54,055 nucleotides of DNA. It comes from Candidatus Pelagibacterales bacterium (GTDB lineage Bacteria; Pseudomonadota; Alphaproteobacteria; Pelagibacterales; Pelagibacteraceae). A program made the position numbers and the translations under genes. Below are positions 27,633 to 36,072 of this stretch, piece by piece. Location of the stretch: the NCBI GenBank assembly GCA_004213215.1, contig SHAO01000002.1, positions 1 through 54,055 of the forward strand. The letters run 5' to 3'. A model generated the notes under the pieces. That model did no database searches and had not been told where the DNA came from. It saw only the letters and a list, made by a program, of their open reading frames with translations. Position 1 is the first letter of the stretch. Each line of letters opens with the position of its first letter.

Positions 27633-27769
27633 ATTTTTTTTATTTTTTTTTTATTATTTTTAGATAAATAATAATTTAATTGTTTTTTAAGAGCTCTTTT
27701 CACATAAAGAAAAAATAAGATCCCAAATATAGAAACAGATATTACAATAATAAGTATTGTTTTTAACAT
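27629..27769 (-). CDS. 46-aa single-TM protein with basic C-terminal tail
   Basis: Reverse strand: MLKTILIIVISVSIFGILFFLYVKRALKKQLNYYLSKNNKKKIKKI*. Not in ORF track. Confidence 0.5.
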   Translation of the reverse strand: MLKTILIIVISVSIFGILFFLYVKRALKKQLNYYLSKNNKKKIKKI

Positions 27770-27806
27770 GTTTTATATTAATCAATTTTCTTTAATTTGT
27801 TGATTT

Positions 27807-28097
27807 CTATCTAGAAAGTCTTGATTTCGCTGAAATTACTATTTTGGAATTTTTTTGTAAGGGCATCAAGGAATGTTGGTAAAAATTATCCTCGTTAATT
27901 ATAGAAATTGCGTGTTCAGCAATAGTTTTTCCCGTACTTTTTTTAACTACATAATTAGCCCCGCTAGTCACACCAGATTGAATAATTGATGCTGTACTAA
28001 AACCTGATGTTGCTGGCCCTACAAAAGCTAAAGGAGCCATAAAACATCCCGATAGAGTTACACCTAACGCTGCAATTATAAACAATTTTTTAATCAT
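27807..28097 (-). CDS. small putative lipoprotein
   Basis: From MIKKLFIIAALGVTLSGCFMAPLAFVGPATSGFSTASIIQSGVTSGANYVVKKSTGKTIAEHAISII; lipobox LSGC. ORF track start at 28166 looks too early. Confidence 0.65.
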   Translation of the reverse strand: MIKKLFIIAALGVTLSGCFMAPLAFVGPATSGFSTASIIQSGVTSGANYVVKKSTGKTIAEHAISIINEDNFYQHSLMPLQKNSKIVISAKSRLSR

Positions 28098-28181
28098 CGA
28101 CTCTTTTCGATTAAATCTTATATTTTTTGCAAGCAAAAAAAAAGAAGCAAATTTACAATTTTTCACAACTTAAAGTTGTAA

Positions 28182-28967
28182 TTATTTTTCAATATCGAGT
28201 GCTCTTTTGGCAATTATTGATGAATTTTTAAAATTATTTTTTCCGTAGTAAAATTTTTCTTCTTCGTGTGTAGTCATGTATCCTCCAGCATGCTCTAAAA
28301 TAGCGTGTCCAGCAGCAATGTCCCATTCATATGCTCTAGCATTTGCGGCATAGATATCAGCTTCACCAGCTGCTATAGCACAAAATTTTAAAGAGCTAGA
28401 CATTTTAAGCATCTGTGAAACTTTATATTTTTTGTAAATATTTATAACTTCAATTGGAGTTTTTCCTGAGTTTTCTAATCCTATTATTTTACCAACATTG
28501 ATTTTTTTACAATTTAAATTTATTTTTTTCCCCTTATTAATTTCAAAAGACAAACCTTTACCATAAGAAAAAAACAATCTTTCTTTCGCGGGAGCAAAAA
28601 TGATGCCAAGAACTGGTTTTAAGTCAATTATTAATGCTGCATTTAAAGTATATTCATCTTTTTTTCTTATATAGTCCCTAGTTCCATCTATTGGGTCAAC
28701 TAACCAAAAGTTTTTTTCTTCATTTTTAATTTTTAAGTTTATCGTTTCTTCAGAAATAATAGATATATTTGGAGTAAGACGTTTAATCTGATTTCTTAAG
28801 AGTTCATCAACAGCTAAATCTCCATCTGTCACAGGCGATTTATCAGGCTTAATTGTAATTTTTACACCTCTCTTACTAATTTCTTTAGCAATTTTTCCAG
28901 CTTGCAAGAATGTATCTAGCAGGTCTTCAGTAATATTTTTTATGTTTAGGCTATTCAATTTTATCAA
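28182..28967 (-). CDS. cysQ: inositol monophosphatase-family / 3'(2'),5'-bisphosphate nucleotidase
   Basis: 261 aa; ISEETI, DPIDGTRDYI, AYEWDIAAGHAILEHAGG. Initiation at TTG if 28967 is the start. Confidence 0.85.
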   Translation of the reverse strand: MIKLNSLNIKNITEDLLDTFLQAGKIAKEISKRGVKITIKPDKSPVTDGDLAVDELLRNQIKRLTPNISIISEETINLKIKNEEKNFWLVDPIDGTRDYIRKKDEYTLNAALIIDLKPVLGIIFAPAKERLFFSYGKGLSFEINKGKKINLNCKKINVGKIIGLENSGKTPIEVINIYKKYKVSQMLKMSSSLKFCAIAAGEADIYAANARAYEWDIAAGHAILEHAGGYMTTHEEEKFYYGKNNFKNSSIIAKRALDIEK

Positions 28968-29127
28968 TTCTTTCTAAAAAAATTTCTTTACTGTTTATAA
29001 CCTTCTTTCCAACATTTTCAAAATTAACAGTTACCTTGTGTTTAATAATAGATTGGATTTGACCAGTTCCCCAATTTATATTTTTAGGATTAATTACATA
29101 ATCTCCTGGCTCATAATTTAAAAACAT
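28951..29127 (-). CDS. DUF3553-like small protein (58 aa)
   Basis: Reverse strand: [58 protein letters not shown]. Overlaps the cysQ start. Not in ORF track. Confidence 0.75.
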   Translation of the reverse strand: MFLNYEPGDYVINPKNINWGTGQIQSIIKHKVTVNFENVGKKVINSKEIFLERIDKIE

Positions 29128-29173
29128 CTATGGAAAAATACCATTTTATGTAATAAAACAAATACATTATTTT

Positions 29174-30322
29174 ATGATAAATATAGCTAAAAAAGTTAAC
29201 TCTTTAGGTTTTTTAAAGAACCCAAAACAAACAAAAGTGGTTGTTGCCATGTCAGGAGGAGTAGATTCATCTACTGTAGCTGGCTTGATGAAAAAGGAGG
29301 GTTATAATGTGATTGGCATTACTCTCAAACTTTATGATGATGCAAAATCATCAAAAAAAAGCAAACAATGTTGCGCCGGGCAGGATATTTTGGACGCAAA
29401 GAGGGTATCTCAACAACTCAATATTAATCATAAAATTTTATATTACCAAAAAAAATTTAAAAAAGATGTTATCGATTCATTTGTTGACAGCTATCTTGGT
29501 GGAGAGACACCAATACCCTGTGTAAAATGTAATCAAACTGTTAAATTTAGAGATCTGTATGATTATGCACAGGAATTAAATGCGGATGCTTTAGTTACAG
29601 GTCATTATGTTAATAGAATTCAAAAAAATGGAAATGCAGAAATGTATAGAGCAGCTGATTTAACTAGAGATCAGAGTTATTTTCTTTTTGCAACCACTCA
29701 AGAACAGCTTAATTTTTTAAGATTTCCATTGGGGGCTATGCATAAAGGAGAAACACGCCAAGTAGCTTCCGAACTTAATTTAAATGTTGCAGACAAGCCA
29801 GATAGTCAGGATATATGTTTTGTGCCTAATGGAAATTATGCATCAGTAATTAACAAATATAGACCAGAATCTTTTAAAGAAGGCGATATCTTGGACATTC
29901 AAGGTAAAATAATTGGAAAACATGAAGGAATAATCAATTTTACAATTGGTCAAAGAAAAGGCATTAAAATATCAAATCAAGAACCATTGTATGTTGTAGA
30001 TATTATTGCAAAAGAAAATAAAGTTATTGTGGGAAGAAAAGAAGATTTATTTGTTAAAAAAATTTATTTAAAAGACATAAATCTTTTAAGTGATTTAGAA
30101 AATTATCAAAATGATTTATTTATAAAAGTAAGATCAACAGGAAAACTAATTAAAGCTAAAATATTAATGAACAAAACTGGTGGAGAAGTGGAATTATACG
30201 AAGATGAAACGGGAATATCTCCTGGGCAAGCCTGTGTATTTTATTCTAAAAATGAACTTGGGGATAAAGTTTTAGGGGGCGGATGGATAACCCGTACATT
30301 AAACAAATATTTATCCCCATAG
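29174..30322 (+). CDS. mnmA: tRNA-specific 2-thiouridylase
   Basis: 382 aa; [70 protein letters not shown]. Confidence 0.96.
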   Translation: MINIAKKVNSLGFLKNPKQTKVVVAMSGGVDSSTVAGLMKKEGYNVIGITLKLYDDAKSSKKSKQCCAGQDILDAKRVSQQLNINHKILYYQKKFKKDVIDSFVDSYLGGETPIPCVKCNQTVKFRDLYDYAQELNADALVTGHYVNRIQKNGNAEMYRAADLTRDQSYFLFATTQEQLNFLRFPLGAMHKGETRQVASELNLNVADKPDSQDICFVPNGNYASVINKYRPESFKEGDILDIQGKIIGKHEGIINFTIGQRKGIKISNQEPLYVVDIIAKENKVIVGRKEDLFVKKIYLKDINLLSDLENYQNDLFIKVRSTGKLIKAKILMNKTGGEVELYEDETGISPGQACVFYSKNELGDKVLGGGWITRTLNKYLSP

Positions 30323-30379
30323 TTATCAACCTCAAATTTTATAATAAAAAACAACTAAATAGTGATTTAGTTTATTGTA

Positions 30380-30542
30380 AAGGAGTTTATATTAAAGGGT
30401 GACTTAAGGGGCAACCCTTAACTGGCCAGACAAAGAAAGACCGAGAGGTTCAAGCTTGTAGGGCAGAAAACTCCGCAAAGTAGCGCTTAACATAGCGGGG
30501 TGGCGGGTTCGGCGGTAGCGCATTACAACGACGAGCCAAAAA
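30380..30542 (+). ncRNA. candidate structured non-coding RNA of unassigned family
   Basis: G/C-rich island in an AT-rich intergenic region. Perfect hairpin TTAAGGG-GCAA-CCCTTAA (30404-30421), long-range GGAGTTT/AAACTCC (30382-30388 / 30468-30474), GGTTCG/CGAGCC (30506-30511 / 30532-30537). No convincing ORF. Strand inferred from the downstream hairpin and U-tract. Confidence 0.65.
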
Positions 30543-30545
30543 TTG

Positions 30546-30584
30546 AAAGTTCTAGCACGAAAGTGTTAGAACTTTTGGTTTTTT
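30546..30584 (+). terminator. hairpin terminator of the candidate ncRNA
   Basis: AAAGTTCTAGCAC-GAAA-GTGTTAGAACTTT (13 bp with one G-U, GAAA tetraloop) followed by tggtttttt. Confidence 0.8.
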
Positions 30585-31290
30585 AGGCCTGTCTTTTTTT
30601 CCAAAATAGAAATGTTAGCAAGTAAAAGGAAACTACGCCAATAAAGTAATTCCACTCCAAGGCATGTTTAAAATGTGTGTGACCACTTGATGTTAATATA
30701 GGTAAAGAAGCTATAGCTACAATAGATAGCAAAGCAACTAATATCATTTTAAATATTAGAACCTTTTTATTAATGAAATCTAAAATTTTATTTTTTACTT
30801 TAAAGAGAAAAATTACTAACAACGCTTGGGCTATTATTTCAAATACAATGAATCCTAGTAAGATAAATCTTCTAAAAAATTTATATAAGTCATACTCAAA
30901 ATTAACTCCTAAAAAAATGGAATGAGCAATTAAAAATATAGCTGAACTTACACCAAAAAATAAAAATTTATAATTTGTTTCTTTTTGATTATTGATTGAC
31001 TGAGCCATATTGTTATTTGCAAACCAATATTTAATTAAAAGAAAAGCTGTTATTATCATTCCTGGTTTAAAAATAAGATAGGTGGGGTAATTTCTAGCTG
31101 TTCTACTTATTGATACACCACCATCAATGTATGGTATAGTAAAAGCACTTCTACCCAATTGATCTACTACAAAAATTGTATTTTCAAAAATTAGATAGTT
31201 TACTGAAATAAACAGACAAATATTTAGGATAATTACAGGTAAGAAAAAAATCCAAATACTTATTCTTCTTATACGGATAATCTCTTCCAC
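30583..31290 (-). CDS. multi-TM membrane protein, unknown
   Basis: 235 aa, about 6 TM; no family recognised. Confidence 0.6.
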   Translation of the reverse strand: MEEIIRIRRISIWIFFLPVIILNICLFISVNYLIFENTIFVVDQLGRSAFTIPYIDGGVSISRTARNYPTYLIFKPGMIITAFLLIKYWFANNNMAQSINNQKETNYKFLFFGVSSAIFLIAHSIFLGVNFEYDLYKFFRRFILLGFIVFEIIAQALLVIFLFKVKNKILDFINKKVLIFKMILVALLSIVAIASLPILTSSGHTHFKHALEWNYFIGVVSFYLLTFLFWKKRQA

Positions 31291-31298
31291 TAGATCTA

Positions 31299-31382
31299 CT
31301 ATTTTCGTTTATTTCTTTTACGAGCTCTTCTCTTTTTTGAACCCCTTTTTCTACGTCCCCTGTGTTTTTTTGGGTACCCCAT
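31299..31382 (-). CDS. 27-aa hyperbasic microprotein
   Basis: Reverse strand ATG..TAG: MGYPKKHRGRRKRGSKKRRARKRNKRK*; AAGGA upstream of the ATG; 8 nt before the downstream minus-strand membrane gene. Not in ORF track. Confidence 0.6.
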   Translation of the reverse strand: MGYPKKHRGRRKRGSKKRRARKRNKRK

Positions 31383-31464
31383 AATTTTTTTTATCCTTAA
31401 TAATTATATTAATTGACCTTATTATGTGGATATAGCATTGTCTTATTTTGTTATCAAATGTTTT

Positions 31465-32643
31465 ATGAAAAAATCAATTAAAACTTTTTTAAAAACTGCA
31501 GCAAAGGATTATCTATCTAGATCGGTAAATCCTCCTGTGGTGCGGGCATCGACAATACTGTTTAAAACGATGCAAGAATTAAGAAAGCATCAAAAAGATA
31601 TAGCAAAAGGAAAAGATGTTGAGCATTGGGATTACGGAAGACAAGGTACTCAAACAACAGTTCAATTACAAAAGTTACTTAGAGGATTAGAAGAAGCTTA
31701 CCAAGTCTTTTTGACGCCTACTGGATTTAGTGCAGTTGCTTTAGCAATAATGAGTATATGTAGACCAGGTGACGAAATAGTAATTTCTGATGGTGTGTAC
31801 AGACCAACGCAAAAACTTACAGATGATTTACTTAAAGAATTTAATGTGAAGGCAGTTTGGTATAATCCAAATAAATTTGAAGATCTAAAAAATAAAATTA
31901 CTAAAAAAACGAAATTAATTTATGTTGAAAATCCTGGTAGCAATACTTTTGAAATGCAGGATCTTGGTAAAGTAGTTTCTTTAGCTAAAAGTAAAAATAT
32001 TTTAACAGCTATAGATAATACTTGGGCAACAGCATATTTTTTTAAGCCTTTAAAATTAGGCTTTGATATAGCAATTACTTCTGCGACTAAATATTATTCT
32101 GGACATAGTGATGTTATGGGTGGAACTGTTGCTGTAAATAAAAAAGCTTATAAAAAAGTTTGGTGGTACAATCATGTTTCTGGATATCGTCTATCTCCAG
32201 ATGATGCTTATTTGATTATAAGGGGCCTAAGAACTTTAGATGTAAGAATGGATAAACATCAAGCAAGCACAAAGAAAGTTATTAATTTTCTAAAAACGCA
32301 AAAAAAAGTGTCTAAAATATTATATCCTTACAAAACTTCTTCAAAAGAATTTAAGTTATGGAAAAAATATTATTCAGGAGCCTCTGGTTTGGTAAGTTTA
32401 ATTATTAAAAGTAATAATAAAAATTCAGTATACAAATTTGTAAATACATTGGAGTTATTTGGGATTGGTTATAGCTGGGGAGGTTTTGAAAGTCTTGCGG
32501 TTTATACTGATCCTGTAGAATTAGGAAATAGACGATATTTTAAATTAGAAAAAAATGAACATCTTGTTCGTCTGCATATTGGTCTTGAAGAACCAAAAGA
32601 TTTAATTAGCGATTTAAGAAGTTCATTAAAATTTGTTAAATGA
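31465..32643 (+). CDS. metC: cystathionine beta-lyase-type PLP enzyme
   Basis: Cys/Met-metabolism PLP family: WDYGRQGTQTTVQLQKLLRGLE..YVENPGSNTFEMQDL..AIDNTWATAYFFKPLKLGFDIAITSATKYYSGHSDVMGG. Confidence 0.9.
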   Translation: MKKSIKTFLKTAAKDYLSRSVNPPVVRASTILFKTMQELRKHQKDIAKGKDVEHWDYGRQGTQTTVQLQKLLRGLEEAYQVFLTPTGFSAVALAIMSICRPGDEIVISDGVYRPTQKLTDDLLKEFNVKAVWYNPNKFEDLKNKITKKTKLIYVENPGSNTFEMQDLGKVVSLAKSKNILTAIDNTWATAYFFKPLKLGFDIAITSATKYYSGHSDVMGGTVAVNKKAYKKVWWYNHVSGYRLSPDDAYLIIRGLRTLDVRMDKHQASTKKVINFLKTQKKVSKILYPYKTSSKEFKLWKKYYSGASGLVSLIIKSNNKNSVYKFVNTLELFGIGYSWGGFESLAVYTDPVELGNRRYFKLEKNEHLVRLHIGLEEPKDLISDLRSSLKFVK

Positions 32644-33872
32644 CCAAAGAAAATTTTTTTCCAAGCAAAGTAGCGTTAATTACACTTATTTCAGCATGTT
32701 TCATAGTAGCGATATTTATGGGACTTCGTATGGTTTTTGGATTATTTACAGATTTTTTTGTAAATGATTTACAGTGCACAGTTACGGAGTTTGGTTTAGC
32801 AATAGGATTGCAGATGTTAATGTGGGGCATGTTCGCTCCAATCTTTGGTGCGCTGGCAGATAAAATTGGAAGTGCAAAAGTTACAATAATTGCAGCTGGT
32901 TTTGTAGCATTAGGAATTTATTTACTTTATTCGGGACCAAATACAGGAATATTTTTTCAAATTAATTTAGGTTTATTAATTGGTATAGGTTTAGGAGGTA
33001 CAGCAATAAGTGTTCAGATTGCTGCAGTAGGAAAACATTTCCCAAATAAAACTAGAGGAATGGCTATAGGAATTGTAGTCTCTATGGCATCAATAGGTTA
33101 TTTTTTTTCTCCTATATATACAAAATTTGCTTTATCTGAGTTTGGTTGGGAAAAAACATTAAACACATATTTGTACTTTGTTATATTTGGAATTATTGCT
33201 GCAATTTTTCTTCGTGAAGTCAAAAAGGAAAAAAATATAAACGAAAGTATTCAAAAAGAAGACAACCAAACACTTGTAGAAGCTCTAAAAGAAGCCTTTA
33301 ATCATAAAGGTTTTATACTTTTAATTTTTGGTTTTTTTGTTTGTGGCTTTAATATAACTTTAGTTTCAGCCCACATACCGAGCTATATCCAAGAACGTGG
33401 ATTTGAAATATGGACGGCTGCTGCCATTTTATCTTTAATTGGTCTTTTTAATGTTTTTGGAACATTATCATTTGGTTATTTATCAGGAAAATATAGTAAA
33501 AAAATTTTATTGAGTATTTTGTATTTTGCTCGTGGAATTGTGTTGTTGTTATTTCTGATTCTTCCTACATCAACCTACGTAGCATTAGGTTTTGGAGTGC
33601 TCTACGGATTTCTTTGGTTAGCAACTATTCCACCGACAAATGGGATTATTTCACAAGTTTTTGGAACAAAATATTTAGCTACGTTATATGGTGTAGTATT
33701 TTTTAGTCATCAAATAGGATCGTTCCTAGGAGCTTATCTGGGAGGATATTTTTATGATCAATATGGATCATTTGATTACGCTTGGTATTTATCTATAGCT
33801 CTTTCTTTTTTTGCAACTTTAGTCCACTTACCGATTGACGAAAAGCCTCTACCTAGACTTGCTACAACTTGA
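32640..33872 (+). CDS. MFS transporter
   Basis: 410 aa, 12 TM; GMFAPIFGALADKIGSAKV and duplicated MFS halves. Confidence 0.9.
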   Translation: MTKENFFPSKVALITLISACFIVAIFMGLRMVFGLFTDFFVNDLQCTVTEFGLAIGLQMLMWGMFAPIFGALADKIGSAKVTIIAAGFVALGIYLLYSGPNTGIFFQINLGLLIGIGLGGTAISVQIAAVGKHFPNKTRGMAIGIVVSMASIGYFFSPIYTKFALSEFGWEKTLNTYLYFVIFGIIAAIFLREVKKEKNINESIQKEDNQTLVEALKEAFNHKGFILLIFGFFVCGFNITLVSAHIPSYIQERGFEIWTAAAILSLIGLFNVFGTLSFGYLSGKYSKKILLSILYFARGIVLLLFLILPTSTYVALGFGVLYGFLWLATIPPTNGIISQVFGTKYLATLYGVVFFSHQIGSFLGAYLGGYFYDQYGSFDYAWYLSIALSFFATLVHLPIDEKPLPRLATT

Positions 33873-33964
33873 AGTTGATAAATTTCTTATTTTGTGCTGT
33901 TAATCATTCTTGATTAAAGTTAAGAAAAAAGTAAGTATTAATATTATTAACTTAGGAGAAACAA

Positions 33965-34636
33965 ATGTTTTCAAAAGAACTAAACGAAAAGTTAGACAAA
34001 TACCACTTACTAAATCATCCATTTTATAAATCTTGGAACGAAGGTAAGTTAACAAGAGAAATAATAAAAGATTATGCTGAACAATATTATCAACATGTAA
34101 AAGCATTTCCTCGTTATATCAGTGCCACTCATTCATTATGTGAAGATATTGAAAAAAGAAAAATTCTTTTGGAAAATCTTCAAGATGAAGAAAATAAAGA
34201 TGCTGATCATCCAAAACTTTGGAAAAATTTTGCAGCAGCAATGGGAGCGGATAAATCAAAAATAGATTCAGTGGCTAAAGAAAAATTTACTGGAGATATG
34301 ATTGATAATTTTTTCAAAAATGGAAGAGCTAGTTATGCAGAAGGTTTAGCTTCTCTTTACACTTATGAAAGACAAATTCCAGAAATAGCTGAAACAAAAA
34401 TTAGAGGATTAAAAAATCATTATGGAGTTTCTTCAAAAGAAGGTTTAGAATTTTTTGAAGTTCATAAAGCTGCTGACACATATCATAGAGTAGCTTGTGA
34501 AAAATTACTTGATGGTTTATCTAAAACCGAGCAAGCTAAAGCAGAAAAATCAGCTTTATCTACAGCTAAATATCTTTGGAATTTTTTAACTGGAATGGCA
34601 GTTAAACATAATATTCCAATGCAAGCAGCTGCTTAG
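33965..34636 (+). CDS. TenA/PqqC-like haem-oxygenase-fold protein of the CADD family
   Basis: 223 aa; LLNHPFYKSWNEGKLTREIIKDYAEQYYQHVKAFPRYISATHS..NLQDEENKDADHPKLW..FFEVHKAADTYHRVACEKLL. Confidence 0.8.
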   Translation: MFSKELNEKLDKYHLLNHPFYKSWNEGKLTREIIKDYAEQYYQHVKAFPRYISATHSLCEDIEKRKILLENLQDEENKDADHPKLWKNFAAAMGADKSKIDSVAKEKFTGDMIDNFFKNGRASYAEGLASLYTYERQIPEIAETKIRGLKNHYGVSSKEGLEFFEVHKAADTYHRVACEKLLDGLSKTEQAKAEKSALSTAKYLWNFLTGMAVKHNIPMQAAA

Positions 34637-34675
34637 TTAGATTTAATCTTAAAATTAAGATATTTATAGAGACAT

Positions 34676-34717
34676 TATAGACGGTTTTGCAAAAGAGCCG
34701 TCTATAGTAATTTTTAA
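34676..34717 (+). terminator. terminator-like hairpin
   Basis: TATAGACGG-(ttttgcaaaagag)-CCGTCTATA then gtaattttt. Confidence 0.65.
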
Positions 34718-34723
34718 AATATT

Positions 34724-35527
34724 ATGATTTATAATAATCCATTTTTAAAACTTTCAGAATTAGTCCCTCCGATTGCTATGCAGGGATTTTTAATCACGAT
34801 GATTGTCCTAGTAATATTAGGAACTTTGGTTGATATAATTCATAAAAAAAATGTAAAATATTTTTTCGAAAATGCAAAAAAAGCTAAAAAATCTGCAACA
34901 AAAGAATTAAGAGCTGGAGAGAAAGCCTCTGTCATTGCCAAAACAATTGTTTACGATATTGGAACTACTTCAGAATTAGGTGCTGGCAAAAGAAGAGTTG
35001 CACATTTGTTGGGAATGTATGGAACTATATTATTTTGGATAGCTTCAGCCGTTATGATTTTTTTCTATTCTTCTTCTTCATCTTCTACCGCTCCATCTGC
35101 ATGGCCTGTAATATGGCACGTAGGTGCAATCATGACTGTTTTAGGTGGAAGTTGGTTTTGGTTTTTTCTAAGAGTTGACGTTTATTCAGAAGCACAACCC
35201 TGGTACAGAATTATTAAAGCTGATTTGTTTGTTCTTGCGCTAATAGCAACATCTTTGTTTGGTTTAATCTGGTCTTATTTACAATCTCTTAACTTAAACG
35301 ATAGATGGGATGATAAAGTATTTTTAGTTTTATATGTTATTTCTAACCTTGTATTATTCGGTGGAGTTTATTGGTCTAAATTTGCTCATATGTTTTATAA
35401 ACCAGGAGCCGCAATACAAAAAAATTTAGCTGAGGCCGACGGTTCAAGGGACAATCTACCTCCTGAAGCTGATGCACCAGAAAAATTTGGGCTTGGTATT
35501 AAACGTGAGGCACCAAAGCACTATTAA
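34724..35527 (+). CDS. aprM: AprM-type membrane protein associated with APS reductase
   Basis: 267 aa, about 5 TM with conserved His (VAHLLGMYGTILFW, VIWHVGAIMT, KFAHMFYKPG); immediately upstream of aprBA. Confidence 0.8.
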   Translation: MIYNNPFLKLSELVPPIAMQGFLITMIVLVILGTLVDIIHKKNVKYFFENAKKAKKSATKELRAGEKASVIAKTIVYDIGTTSELGAGKRRVAHLLGMYGTILFWIASAVMIFFYSSSSSSTAPSAWPVIWHVGAIMTVLGGSWFWFFLRVDVYSEAQPWYRIIKADLFVLALIATSLFGLIWSYLQSLNLNDRWDDKVFLVLYVISNLVLFGGVYWSKFAHMFYKPGAAIQKNLAEADGSRDNLPPEADAPEKFGLGIKREAPKHY

Positions 35528-35601
35528 TATGAATACTAAATCTATAAATAATAAGGTTAATTCGATATTGAGTAAAATTTTGAAGAAAGGAATAAACTAA
35601 A

Positions 35602-36072
35602 ATGTCAACTTTTGTATACATGACGCGTTGTGATGGTTGTGGGCATTGTGTAGATATTTGTCCATCTGATATTATGCATATCGATGAAACTATTAGACGT
35701 GCTAAAAATATTGAACCTAATTTTTGTTGGGAATGTTATTCGTGTGTAAAAGCATGTCCAAATCATGCAATAGATGTTCGCGGTTATGCCGATTTTGCTC
35801 CTATGGGCCATAGTGTAAGAGTTAGAAGAGAAGAAGAAAAAGGAACAATTTCTTGGAAAATAAAATTTAGAAATGGAACAATAAAAGATTTTGTTTCCCC
35901 GATAACTACTAAACCCTGGGGTAAATTTATTCCTAAACTGGCTGAGGCTGAAAAACCTGATCAAGGTGAGATTAGATCTCAAATTCTTTATAATGAACCA
36001 GAAGGGTTAAATACGAAAAAGGAATTACCAACTGTTAGTAAAGCTTCATTTAAAAAAGGTGTTTATTATTAA
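35602..36072 (+). CDS. aprB: adenylylsulfate reductase beta subunit
   Basis: 156 aa; two 4Fe-4S motifs CDGCGHCVDICPSDIMHID and CWECYSCVKACPNHAIDVRGYADFAP. Confidence 0.95.
   Translation: MSTFVYMTRCDGCGHCVDICPSDIMHIDETIRRAKNIEPNFCWECYSCVKACPNHAIDVRGYADFAPMGHSVRVRREEEKGTISWKIKFRNGTIKDFVSPITTKPWGKFIPKLAEAEKPDQGEIRSQILYNEPEGLNTKKELPTVSKASFKKGVYY

Noticed and set aside
30308-30330. TTATCCCCATAGTTATCAAC, resembles DnaA boxes
   Set aside because: Overlaps the mnmA C-terminal codons and stop; two weak matches are insufficient to propose a replication origin.
35605-35982. 125-aa minus-strand ORF antisense to aprB; also 36298-36507 (-) and 36874-37083 (+) in aprA
   Set aside because: Shadow ORFs of highly conserved apr genes.
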